64,000 nucleotides of DNA from Microbacterium murale (GTDB lineage: Bacteria; Actinomycetota; Actinomycetes; Actinomycetales; Microbacteriaceae): positions 682,001-746,000 of the forward strand of contig NZ_BMCM01000001.1 in NCBI RefSeq assembly GCF_014635185.1, given 5' to 3'. Each line of letters starts with the position of its first letter. Position 1 is the first letter of the stretch. Below the pieces are notes generated by a model. It was not told the origin of the DNA and searched no databases. It saw only the letters and a program-made list of their open reading frames with translations. The position numbers were made by a program, and so were the translations under genes. This document shows positions 25,211 through 31,892 of this stretch, one piece after another.

Positions 25211-25286
25211 CGTCGGGAGGAGTTCCCCCTCTCCGGAGGAGAATCCCAAGGCAGGAGTCCTCCCGACGCGGAGTTCTCCTCCCGAG
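25211..25286 (-). repeat. Hairpin-rich GGGAGGAG repeat, copy B (inverted, right of the DUF559 gene)
   Basis: Reverse-complemented, it starts TCGGGAGGAGAACTCCGCG exactly as copy A and keeps the same order of arms: GGGAGGA, centre, TCCTCC, CTCCTCCCGA. The centre differs from copy A. Copies A and B thus face each other across the DUF559 gene at a distance of about 1.1 kb. Confidence 0.8.
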
Positions 25287-25306
25287 AGGGAGCGCAGAAG
25301 CCCCGA

Positions 25307-25363
25307 CACGCAGAAGCTCAGGCACGCAGAGGCTCAGGCACGCAGAGGGTCAGGCACGCACAG
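25307..25363. repeat. 16-bp tandem repeat, 3.5 copies
   Basis: Units CACGCAGAAGCTCAGG, CACGCAGAGGCTCAGG and CACGCAGAGGGTCAGG follow without spacers and end in CACGCACAG. The lack of unique spacers rules out a CRISPR array. Function unknown; probably a minisatellite. Confidence 0.8.
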
Positions 25364-25392
25364 CCCCTGCAACACACACCCCGGGCACGCAG

Positions 25393-25424
25393 AAGGGGCG
25401 AGGATCCGAAGATCCTCGCCCCTT
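25393..25424 (-). terminator. Hairpin terminator of the rpmB-rpmG-rpsN operon
   Basis: A perfect 14-bp stem AAGGGGCGAGGATC/GATCCTCGCCCCTT with a CGAA tetraloop, 12 bases after the rpsN stop. The stem is flanked on both sides by AA/TT so it could work for both strands. Confidence 0.9.
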
Positions 25425-25435
25425 GAAAGCGTTGC

Positions 25436-25741
25436 TTACCAGCTCGACTTGGTGATGCCGGGCAGCTCGCCACGGTGTGCCATGTCGCGGAAGCGCACAC
25501 GCGAGATGCCGAACTTCGTCAGCATGCCACGGGGGCGGCCGTCGATGGCGTCGCGCGAACGGACGCGCACCGGCGATGCGTTGCGCGGCAGCTTCTGCAG
25601 GCCGACACGAGCAGCCTCGCGGGCTTCGTCGGTTGCGGCAGGGTCGACCAGGGTCTTCTTCAGCTCGGCACGACGGGCGGCGTAGCGCTCGACGATGACC
25701 TTGCGCTGCTCGTTACGAGCAATCTTGCTCTTCTTAGCCAT
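25436..25741 (-). CDS. rpsN: 30S ribosomal protein S14, zinc-free type
   Basis: A 101-aa S14 ([21 protein letters not shown] ... [33 protein letters not shown]). The long form without the CxxC zinc ribbon is the C-minus paralogue. ATG 25741 is 2 bases after the rpmG stop; upstream in-frame codons overlap rpmG and are not real. Last gene of rpmB-rpmG-rpsN. Confidence 0.97.
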   Translation of the reverse strand: MAKKSKIARNEQRKVIVERYAARRAELKKTLVDPAATDEAREAARVGLQKLPRNASPVRVRSRDAIDGRPRGMLTKFGISRVRFRDMAHRGELPGITKSSW

Positions 25742-25743
25742 GT

Positions 25744-25914
25744 TTAGCGCTCCTCTCGGAATTCGACGTGCTTGCGGACGACCGGGTCGTACTTCTTCAG
25801 CACAAGACGGTCGGGGGTGTTGCGACGGTTCTTCTTGGTCACGTACGTGAACCCGGTGCCTGCCGTCGAACGCAGCTTGATGATCGGACGGATGTCCTGA
25901 GACTTCTTGGCCAT
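25744..25914 (-). CDS. rpmG: 50S ribosomal protein L33, zinc-free type
   Basis: A 56-aa protein beginning [20 protein letters not shown] and ending [11 protein letters not shown]. It contains no cysteine, so this is the C-minus L33. Start codon overlaps the rpmB stop by one base (TAATG), giving tight translational coupling; stop is 2 bases before rpsN. Confidence 0.96.
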   Translation of the reverse strand: MAKKSQDIRPIIKLRSTAGTGFTYVTKKNRRNTPDRLVLKKYDPVVRKHVEFREER

Positions 25915-26150
25915 TAGAGCTTGACACCCTTCGACTGGAGGTCCTTGACGACGTTCTCGATGCCGCGGACGTCGATCACCTTGATGCCCTTGGCGGACAC
26001 GTTCAGCGTGATCTTACGGCCGAGCGACGGCACGAAATAGGTCTTCTTCTGCACGTTCGGGTCGAAGCGGCGCTTCGTCCGGCGGTGCGAGTGCGAGATG
26101 GTGTGACCGAAGCCGGGAACAGCTCCTGTCACCTGGCACACTGCAGCCAT
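25914..26150 (-). CDS. rpmB: 50S ribosomal protein L28, zinc-free type
   Basis: A 78-aa L28 ([20 protein letters not shown], then [14 protein letters not shown], ending SKGVKL). The single Cys5 and the absence of CxxC pairs mark the C-minus form. Start ATG 26150 follows GAAGGAG. First gene of the operon, behind a 130-base leader with strong inverted repeats. In mycobacteria and streptomycetes such zinc-free sets are Zur-controlled; here no Zur box is seen, though the zinc-uptake locus is close. Confidence 0.97.
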   Translation of the reverse strand: MAAVCQVTGAVPGFGHTISHSHRRTKRRFDPNVQKKTYFVPSLGRKITLNVSAKGIKVIDVRGIENVVKDLQSKGVKL

Positions 26151-26282
26151 GTGATTACTCCTTCATTACCGTGAGGCCGGACGGCCTCACCCAAGATCCC
26201 TTGTCTGCGCGCCGCACCTCTCGGACGAACCAGGAGGGAGACAGCACACGAACTACGCACAGGAGTGTGCGCAGACAAGGAG
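26151..26282 (-). promoter_or_regulatory. Promoter and structured leader of the rpmB operon
   Basis: A 12-bp inverted repeat (CCTTGTCTGCGC at 26199-26210, complement at 26269-26280) closes an 82-base interval, and an 8-bp hairpin GTGAGGCC-GGAC-GGCCTCAC (26171-26190) stands 20 bases before rpmB. Read leftward, TTGTCT - 17 bases - TAGTTC at about 26278-26250 could be the promoter, in which case the right arm covers the -35 box. Either a structured mRNA leader (possible ribosomal-protein feedback site) or an operator; the sequence alone does not decide. Confidence 0.5.
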
Positions 26283-26945
26283 TCAGTTTAGCATGGCCTG
26301 CGCGTCGGCTGCGCCCCGCCCCCAGCGGAACGGCGAGACGGATGGGTCTCCCTCGATCCAGAACCTCCAGGGGAACGCGTGCGTGCCGGCGTGCCCGGCG
26401 ACCCCGACGCGTGGCCCCGTCGCGATGCGGACGGCGCCCTCGGCAAGCCACAGCCCGGCACTGGCTCCGTGCATCTCGGCCCCGGTGATCGCGTCGATCC
26501 CGTCGTGGAGCGGATGCCGGAGGCCCGACACCTGCCCGAATCGACCAGGACCGCGGGCGAGGTCTCTGCCTGATCTGCCTGATCGCTCAGTCGCAGCATC
26601 CGCGCCCTCGACGACGGAACCTGCACGCAGCAGCACACCTCCGGCGATCCCGTCGGGCGCGCACACGACGTTGACGCACGAGTGGATGCCGTGACTGAGG
26701 TACACGTAGAGGTGTCCAGGCTCGCCCCACATCGTGGCGTTCCGCGCGGTTCTGCCCATCCGCGCGTGGGAACCGGGGTCTGCGAGCGCGCCGGTGCCGC
26801 GGCCGTGATAGGCCTCGACCTCCGTGATCCTCAGTCGCACCTCGGCTCCGCCAACCACTGTGCGCAGCTCGCCTCCGAGCAACCTCGGTGCCACCTCCAG
26901 CGGCAGGGCTGCGAGGTCGTCTCGGTTCGCGCGGCGAAGCGTCAT
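26283..26945 (-). CDS. DNA-3-methyladenine glycosylase (AAG/MPG family)
   Basis: A 220-aa base-excision repair enzyme that removes alkylated purines. Family marks: LAALPLEVAPRLLGGEL (start of the fold), ITEVEAYHGRGTGALADPGSHA (catalytic Glu in TEVEAY), TMWGEPGHLYVYLSHGIHSCVNVV and RGPGRFGQVSGL. Start ATG 26945 gives the family's usual N-terminus; it lies 4 bases after the stop of the upstream membrane beta-propeller gene, so it is probably the last gene of the zinc-locus train. Upstream in-frame codons to 27011 are inside the neighbour and not used. Confidence 0.93.
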   Translation of the reverse strand: MTLRRANRDDLAALPLEVAPRLLGGELRTVVGGAEVRLRITEVEAYHGRGTGALADPGSHARMGRTARNATMWGEPGHLYVYLSHGIHSCVNVVCAPDGIAGGVLLRAGSVVEGADAATERSGRSGRDLARGPGRFGQVSGLRHPLHDGIDAITGAEMHGASAGLWLAEGAVRIATGPRVGVAGHAGTHAFPWRFWIEGDPSVSPFRWGRGAADAQAMLN

Positions 26946-26949
26946 GAGC

Positions 26950-28611
26950 TCAGAACTGCGGCGCCATCTGGCACCACGACGCATCGAAACCGGTGAGCAC
27001 GACCATCTCATCGCCGGAGCGCAGGTCGATCAGGTGCGTCTGCAAGGTTTTCGGAAGCGGCACGAGCAGGTCGTCGTAGGGGTTCTCGACCAGCTTCGGA
27101 GCGACGGTCACTGCGACGTACTGCCCGCTCGGCGACGGGCACGCCTGCAGGATCGCGTTTCCGGAGGCGACGTCGAACAGCGAGGTCGCCGCACCGTCAT
27201 CGTCGACTCTGATGATGGCCTGCCCGGTGGGAAGACCGACCTCATCACGCGCCACGACGTGTCGCAGCGTGCCGCCAGGAAAGGGGGTGATCGTCGTCGC
27301 CACTCCGAAGTCGGGCTCGGATGCCGCGAGCGGGGTCTCAGAGCCGTCGGCGAGGTTCAACTCCACGGTGCTGCCGTCGGCCCTCCGCACGATCGCGGTG
27401 TACGTGCCGCGCGAGATGCCGAGCAGGCTCATGGCCATGCCCATGTTCTGCGCCCCTGCGTCACCGGATCGATCATCGAGCGAGAGGGTGCCGGCGAAGT
27501 CGATGAACAGCACCGCGGCCGAGTCGGGCACGAACTGCCATTCAGCGATGCTCGCCTCGGCGTCGCCGACCTCGATGATGTGCGGCTCGTCATCACCGTC
27601 GAGCGATTGGGTGACGAGCACACTCGCACGCCCGGTGTCCTCGCTGAGTTCCCGGTCGGAATAGGTGTAGCCGACGAGACCGCCGCGCTCGGAGACCTGC
27701 ACCGAACTGACATAGCCGTCACCGGGCAGGGTCAGCTCGCGGACGTTGTCACCGTCGTGGTCCATCACCAGGATGCGTGACCCGTCGTCATCCTCGACAG
27801 CGACGACGAGCCGCGTCGACGTCGAGCGATAGTCGTTGATGCGCGGATGCGTGAAGACGGGCACGGCATTCTCGCCGCCGAGGTCGGTGCGGAATATCGA
27901 GTCGTCGTCATCGGACCGGTTGAGCAGGAAGATCTTGGCCGCGGGTGTGGTGAACGTGGTCGACAGATCGGATGCCGGTCCGCCGCCGGTACCGGTGGCG
28001 CCGTCGACCCGTACGGTGTACTCGGTCGCGTCGTCGAGAGGGACCGTGAAGCGGATGCCGATGCTGCGGCCTGCGGCGTCAACAGTGAACGGCACTGCCG
28101 GCTCGACCGTGACCTGTGACGCGTCGATCGGCTGCAGCGACTGGTTGGCCGTGAGGATCACACGACTGCCCGAGACGTCGATGGCCTCGGCCGCATCGAC
28201 CTGGACGTCGCTGACCCGCGGACCCTGGAAGAGGCTGACCGCTCCGAGTCCGCCGACCACGACGACGAGCACGGCGACGACCGCGAGGATCGTATAGAGG
28301 AAGCGGCGGTCGGGGGTTCGTTGCTGCGGGTCGTTGAGCGGAGGCGACGGAGGCGCCGGAGACGAAACGGGCTGAGCGACCGGAGGGAGTCGAAGCCATT
28401 CCCCCTCTGGCGCGCGAGGGACCTCAGGCGGGTTCGGCGCTTCGTTTCGACTCGCTGACGCTCGCTCAACGCGTTTCGTCTCGCTGTGCTCGCTCAACGA
28501 CCCGCGTGGGGAGTCATCCTCGGCGCCTGCGGCGTCTCGCTCTGCGGCCTCGCGGGCGGCGCGCGCTTCGGCGCGGGTGCGCGGCGCGTCCGGGTGATCC
28601 TCAGTACTCAT
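26950..28611 (-). CDS. Membrane-anchored beta-propeller-like protein of unknown function, N-tail built partly from repeat DNA
   Basis: A 553-aa protein. Residues 1-102 form a charged, Ala/Glu/Pro-rich cytoplasmic tail; 103-130 is a transmembrane helix (RRFLYTILAVVAVLVVVVGG); 135-235 looks like a Big-type beta-sandwich; 240-553 shows repeated beta motifs reminiscent of a TolB/WD-type propeller (VFTHPRINDYRS, ILVMDHDGDNVRELTL, ACPSPSGQYVAVTV). No catalytic residues recognised. Two facing copies of a dispersed repeat encode residues about 37-57 and 72-94. ATG 28611 overlaps the end of the DUF1980 gene by 11 bases, so it belongs to the zur-permease operon. Confidence 0.75.
   Translation of the reverse strand: MSTEDHPDAPRTRAEARAAREAAERDAAGAEDDSPRGSLSEHSETKRVERASASRNEAPNPPEVPRAPEGEWLRLPPVAQPVSSPAPPSPPLNDPQQRTPDRRFLYTILAVVAVLVVVVGGLGAVSLFQGPRVSDVQVDAAEAIDVSGSRVILTANQSLQPIDASQVTVEPAVPFTVDAAGRSIGIRFTVPLDDATEYTVRVDGATGTGGGPASDLSTTFTTPAAKIFLLNRSDDDDSIFRTDLGGENAVPVFTHPRINDYRSTSTRLVVAVEDDDGSRILVMDHDGDNVRELTLPGDGYVSSVQVSERGGLVGYTYSDRELSEDTGRASVLVTQSLDGDDEPHIIEVGDAEASIAEWQFVPDSAAVLFIDFAGTLSLDDRSGDAGAQNMGMAMSLLGISRGTYTAIVRRADGSTVELNLADGSETPLAASEPDFGVATTITPFPGGTLRHVVARDEVGLPTGQAIIRVDDDGAATSLFDVASGNAILQACPSPSGQYVAVTVAPKLVENPYDDLLVPLPKTLQTHLIDLRSGDEMVVLTGFDASWCQMAPQF
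28329..28397 (+). repeat. Dispersed GGTCGTTGAGCG repeat, copy 2, inside a coding region
   Basis: GGTCGTTGAGCG, GC-rich spacer, GAGACGAAACGGGCTGAGCGA, spacer, GAGTCGAAGCC. Same parts in the same order as copies 1 and 3, on the plus strand. It lies in the cytoplasmic-tail part of the 26950-28611 gene and is translated there in the antisense direction. Confidence 0.75.
28442..28502 (-). repeat. Dispersed GGTCGTTGAGCG repeat, copy 3, inside the same coding region
   Basis: On the minus strand: GGTCGTTGAGCGAGC, GCGAGACGAAACGCGTTGAG, GCGAGTCGAAACG. It faces copy 2 across 44 bases, making a BIME-like inverted pair. It encodes SETKRVERASASRNEA-like residues of the host protein. Confidence 0.75.
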
Positions 28612-29398
28612 AGGGATCCCCTGGCTCATCGATCTCGACCACAGAGGTCGGAACGACGCGGAGCGATCCATCGCTGTCGGCGGTCACCTTGCCGGTGACT
28701 TCGATCCACTGCCCTGTGCTGAACTGCCCCTTGCCGCTCTCGCCGGCATCGACGCTCACCGGCACTGCGGCGGGCTGGGCATCGATCACGCAGTGCGTGA
28801 TGATCATGCGGGTGAGGTTCACGGCATCCGCATCGGCGCCGGGCGTGACGAACCCGGTCAGCGTGACGGTCGAACCGTCGTACGCCTCTGGGCGGGTCGC
28901 AGTGGCGAAGACGCTCGACCACTCCCCGACGCCGAAGGTCGTGGTGTCCGCGACGCCGAGTGTCGGGGTGTCTGCACCGGCGAAGAGGGTGCCGGTCGCG
29001 TCAGCGCGCGACATCGCGAGTTCGACGGACAGCGATGCGGGCGGCAGCACGAGCGCGGCCACGACGACGCCGCTCGCGACGACTCCGGCCGACACGACGC
29101 CGGCGAGTTTGAGTGCGCGCCGGGGAGATGCCGCGGCATCCGACTCGTCATCCGCATGTCCGTGATCATGGCCGTGATCCGTCTCCGCGCCCAACGGGAG
29201 CGTGCACGACCAGATCGCGCCGGCGAGCACGACGACGGCTCCGGCGCATGCGAACCAGATCGACTCGGGGCTGATGTAGAGCGTGAGCCGCCCCGTGATC
29301 CCCAGTCCGAGCGTCACGACCGAGATGCCGACTGCCAGGCCGAGGCCGAGCCAACGCGTCGCGATGGCTCGCCAGCGGGTGCGGGACTGCTCAGCCAA
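28601..29398 (-). CDS. TIGR03943/DUF1980 membrane protein (YcgQ-like), partner of the adjacent permease
   Basis: A 265-aa protein with two N-terminal transmembrane helices (about 12-36 and 44-64), a His/Asp-rich loop (TDHGHDHGHADDESDA, 73-88) that could bind metal, a third helix (98-120) and an external beta domain (about 150-265, with VNLTRMIITHCVIDA). The family is always paired with a DUF318 permease; in Bacillus subtilis the pair YcgR-YcgQ is Zur-regulated. TTG start at 29398 overlaps the permease stop by 8 bases. Role in zinc uptake is likely by family and position. Confidence 0.85.
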   Translation of the reverse strand: MAEQSRTRWRAIATRWLGLGLAVGISVVTLGLGITGRLTLYISPESIWFACAGAVVVLAGAIWSCTLPLGAETDHGHDHGHADDESDAAASPRRALKLAGVVSAGVVASGVVVAALVLPPASLSVELAMSRADATGTLFAGADTPTLGVADTTTFGVGEWSSVFATATRPEAYDGSTVTLTGFVTPGADADAVNLTRMIITHCVIDAQPAAVPVSVDAGESGKGQFSTGQWIEVTGKVTADSDGSLRVVPTSVVEIDEPGDPYEY

Positions 29399-30434
29399 AG
29401 ACGTTCACCCCGATCCCGATCGCGAACGCGCTCATCACCACGACCGCGACGACGCCCACGAGAGTGCGCGTCGTGAAGGTCGTGCGCAGCAGCGCGAGCA
29501 TCTTGATGTCGACCAGCGGCCCCACCAGTAGGAACGCGATCAGCGCACCAGACGAGAACGTCGATGCGAATGACAGCGCGAAGAAGGCGTCGACGTTCGA
29601 GCAGATCGCCACCGTCATCGCGAGCGCCATCATCGCGACGATCGAGAGCACCGGGTTCGAGCCGATCGCGAGCAGCATGTCGCGCGGCACGAGCACCTGC
29701 ACCGCACCGGCCAGCGCGGAGCCGATGACGAGGGCAGGCATGACCGCGCGAAGCTCGATCAAGAACTGCGTCAGGCTGCGACGCGTCGGAGTGCCGTGCT
29801 CGTGCTGCACCCGCTCGCAGGTGGCGGTGAACTGCTGGGTGAGCAGGGCGTCGGGCGAGGGATGGCGGCTGTAGATCCAGCCGATGAGGTTCGCGATCAG
29901 ATAGCCGCCGACGAGCCGGGCGACCAGGATGCCGCCGTCCCACCCGAAAGCCGCATGAGTGGTGATGATCACGATCGGGTTCACGATGGGCGCCGCGATC
30001 AGAAAGGTCATCGCCTCCGCAGGTGCCAGACCGCGCATCATCAGGCCACGGGCGAAGGGCACGTTGCCGCACTCGCACACCGGGATCAGCATCCCGAGCA
30101 GCGACAGCACCGCACGACGGGCCCATCCTCTCGTAGGCAGCCAGCGCTGGATGAGATCCGGCGGCAGCCACACCTGCACCACGATCGACAGCACGACGCC
30201 GAGTACGACGAACGGCAGTGCCTCGATGAGAACGCTCAGCGCGAGCGTGAGACCGTCCTGCGCGCGGCTGGGAAGCGAGTCCTGGAACAGCGCCGGCGCG
30301 AATCGGTCGATCAGGAACAGCGCCGCGATGATGACGACGCCGATACCGACGCCGATCCACGGCGAGCGAGGGGCACGCTGGTTGCGACCGAACCCTGCGG
30401 CAGTCGACGCGCGCGGTGGGCTGACGGTGCTCAC
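29391..30434 (-). CDS. DUF318/UPF0718 permease (YcgR/YraQ-like)
   Basis: A 347-aa integral membrane protein with about eight to nine helices. The family signatures are GMLIPVCECGNVPFARGLM (about 115-133), in which Cys-Glu-Cys may handle metal, and the pseudo-repeat VAICSNVDAFFALSF in the second half. GTG start at 30434 overlaps the zur stop (GTGA) and its stop overlaps the TIGR03943 gene. The position directly after znuABC-zur supports a zinc function; other members move other ions, so the substrate is inferred. Confidence 0.88.
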   Translation of the reverse strand: MSTVSPPRASTAAGFGRNQRAPRSPWIGVGIGVVIIAALFLIDRFAPALFQDSLPSRAQDGLTLALSVLIEALPFVVLGVVLSIVVQVWLPPDLIQRWLPTRGWARRAVLSLLGMLIPVCECGNVPFARGLMMRGLAPAEAMTFLIAAPIVNPIVIITTHAAFGWDGGILVARLVGGYLIANLIGWIYSRHPSPDALLTQQFTATCERVQHEHGTPTRRSLTQFLIELRAVMPALVIGSALAGAVQVLVPRDMLLAIGSNPVLSIVAMMALAMTVAICSNVDAFFALSFASTFSSGALIAFLLVGPLVDIKMLALLRTTFTTRTLVGVVAVVVMSAFAIGIGVNVFG

Positions 30435-30850
30435 GCGGACGCGGATCCCTCAGCCGCTGCGCGCCTGTTCGCGCACGGGGTGCACAGTCCGAAGATGTCG
30501 ACGACGTGCTCAGCCTCGCTGAAGCCGTGCAGCGATGCGGTGCGCTGCGCCCAGGCCTCGACGTCCTTCGCCTCGATCTCGACGGTGAGCCCGCACGAGC
30601 GGCAGATCAGGTGGTGGTGATGCCCTTCGGTCGAGCAGGCGCGGTACAGTGCCTCGCCCTCGGGGCTCTGCAGCGAGTCGGCATCACCGGCGGTCGCCAA
30701 GCCCGACAGCGCACGGTAGACCGTGGCGAGACCGATGCCGGTCTTCTCCTCACGGAGCGTGGCGTGCAGGGTCTGCGCGCTCACGAAACCGCGCGCATCC
30801 GCGAGCGCTTCGCGCACTCGCTCGCGCTGCCAGGTATTGCGCTGAGCCAT
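30431..30850 (-). CDS. zur: Fur-family zinc-uptake regulator
   Basis: A 139-aa Fur-family repressor. Winged helix in the first 80 residues (TWQRERVREALADARGFVSAQTLH, GLATVYRALSGLATAG), then metal sites: HHHHLICRSCG (77-87) with the first CxxC and FGLCTPCANRR with the second, the structural zinc site; the four-His stretch fits a regulatory zinc site. It sits 9 bases after znuB in the same operon, and a Zur box precedes znuA, so it should shut off its own operon when zinc is plentiful. Zur is preferred over Fur on context. Confidence 0.92.
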   Translation of the reverse strand: MAQRNTWQRERVREALADARGFVSAQTLHATLREEKTGIGLATVYRALSGLATAGDADSLQSPEGEALYRACSTEGHHHHLICRSCGLTVEIEAKDVEAWAQRTASLHGFSEAEHVVDIFGLCTPCANRRAAAEGSASA

Positions 30851-30859
30851 ACCGAGAGT

Positions 30860-31744
30860 CTAGGCCGCGGCGCTTGTCACGGGCTGAGAGCGACGCTTCA
30901 CCCGCGCGCGCGAGCGCTGCACCACCCAGCATCCCGCGTAGATGAGGAACGAGATCGTCGTGATGTACGGGCTCACCGGCAGCGTTCCGGCGAGCGCGAG
31001 CAGGATGCCGCCGACCGCGGAGACGAAACCGAACAGCGCCGCGAGCAGGGGCACCGTGAGCGGGCCGGCAGCCACGCGCATGGCCGCGGCGGCGGGCGTC
31101 ACGAGAAGCGCCATGACCAGCAGCGCACCGATGATGTGCACGCTGACCGCGACGATGAGGCCGAGCAGAACCATGAACGCCAGGCTGAGCGCTCTGGTCG
31201 GGATGCCGCGGGCGGACGCAGCCACATCGTCGAGCGAGTCGAACCGCAGCGGATTCCACATCACCAGCAGTCCGATCAGCACGAAGGCGCTGATGCCGAT
31301 GAGCCAACCGAGGTCGGGACTGGACACCGAGACGATCTGCCCGGTGAGCAGGCTGAAGCGGTTCGCGCTGCGTCCGTCGTAGAGCGACAGGAACAGGATG
31401 CCGAGACCGAGGCCGAACGGCATCAGCACGCCGACGATCGAATTGCGATCGCGCGCCTTCGAGCCGAGGATGCCGATCAGGATGGCGGCGACCAGCGCGC
31501 CACCCAGGGACCCGGCCACGACGCTGCCGCCGAACAGCAGGGCCGCTGCGGCACCGGCGAACGACAGCTCGCTCACGCCGTGCACGGCGAAGGCGAGGTC
31601 GCGCTGCATCACGAAGACACCGATCAGGCCGCCGACGATGCCGAGTACCGCGCCCGCGATGATCGAGTTCGCGAGCAGGGCCACGAGCGCGCCGTAGTCC
31701 TGGAAGGAGAAGACGTCTCCCCAGTCGATGCTGTGCACGATCAT
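30860..31744 (-). CDS. znuB: Zinc ABC transporter permease
   Basis: A 294-aa ABC-3 family inner-membrane subunit with eight to nine helices; family pieces include MQRDLAFAVHGVSELSFAGAA (the cytoplasmic coupling region) and MALLVTPAAAAMRVA. Start ATG 31744 follows GGAGGTGCCCGC; a start 7 codons upstream has no ribosome site. It takes Zn2+ from ZnuA across the membrane, powered by ZnuC. Separated from znuC by 148 bases, an unusually long gap for this operon. Confidence 0.94.
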   Translation of the reverse strand: MIVHSIDWGDVFSFQDYGALVALLANSIIAGAVLGIVGGLIGVFVMQRDLAFAVHGVSELSFAGAAAALLFGGSVVAGSLGGALVAAILIGILGSKARDRNSIVGVLMPFGLGLGILFLSLYDGRSANRFSLLTGQIVSVSSPDLGWLIGISAFVLIGLLVMWNPLRFDSLDDVAASARGIPTRALSLAFMVLLGLIVAVSVHIIGALLVMALLVTPAAAAMRVAAGPLTVPLLAALFGFVSAVGGILLALAGTLPVSPYITTISFLIYAGCWVVQRSRARVKRRSQPVTSAAA

Positions 31745-31892
31745 GCGGGCACCTCCGCGCAGCATCCGAGCACGAATGCCGACGCCGGGCCGAGCACCGA
31801 CGTCGGAGAAGTGCAGCTATCTCGGGGCGATTCGTGTGATTCCTCCGAAGAACGTGCAGTTCTCCGAAGTTGCTGCACACCCGTCGGCGCGA
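31745..31892. other. Repeat-containing gap between znuC and znuB
   Basis: This 148-base spacer holds a small inverted repeat TCGGAGAA (31804-31811) / TTCTCCGA, two direct copies of CTCCGAAG and three GTGCAG/CTGCAC-like words, plus AGAAC-GTGCA-GTTCT (31852-31866). It looks like a dispersed palindromic element rather than coding sequence. A processing or attenuation site between the two transporter genes is conceivable. Confidence 0.45.

Larger units (their letters stand above)
25118..25435. other. Gene-free stretch between DUF559 gene and rpsN
   Basis: These 318 bases contain no credible coding region. They hold the right-hand copy of the GGGAGGAG repeat (25211-25286), a 16-bp tandem repeat (25307-25363) and the rpsN terminator (25393-25424). 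The remaining 25118-25210 should contain the promoter of the leftward DUF559 gene; no convincing box was identified. Confidence 0.7.

Noticed and set aside
25307-25363. Tandem 16-bp repeats considered as a CRISPR array
   Set aside because: There are no unique spacers, the units adjoin directly, and no cas genes are present.
26151-26282. Zur box expected upstream of the zinc-free rpmB operon
   Set aside because: No sequence close to AATG-N5-CATT was found; TGATTACTCCTTCATTA near the start is too far from consensus.
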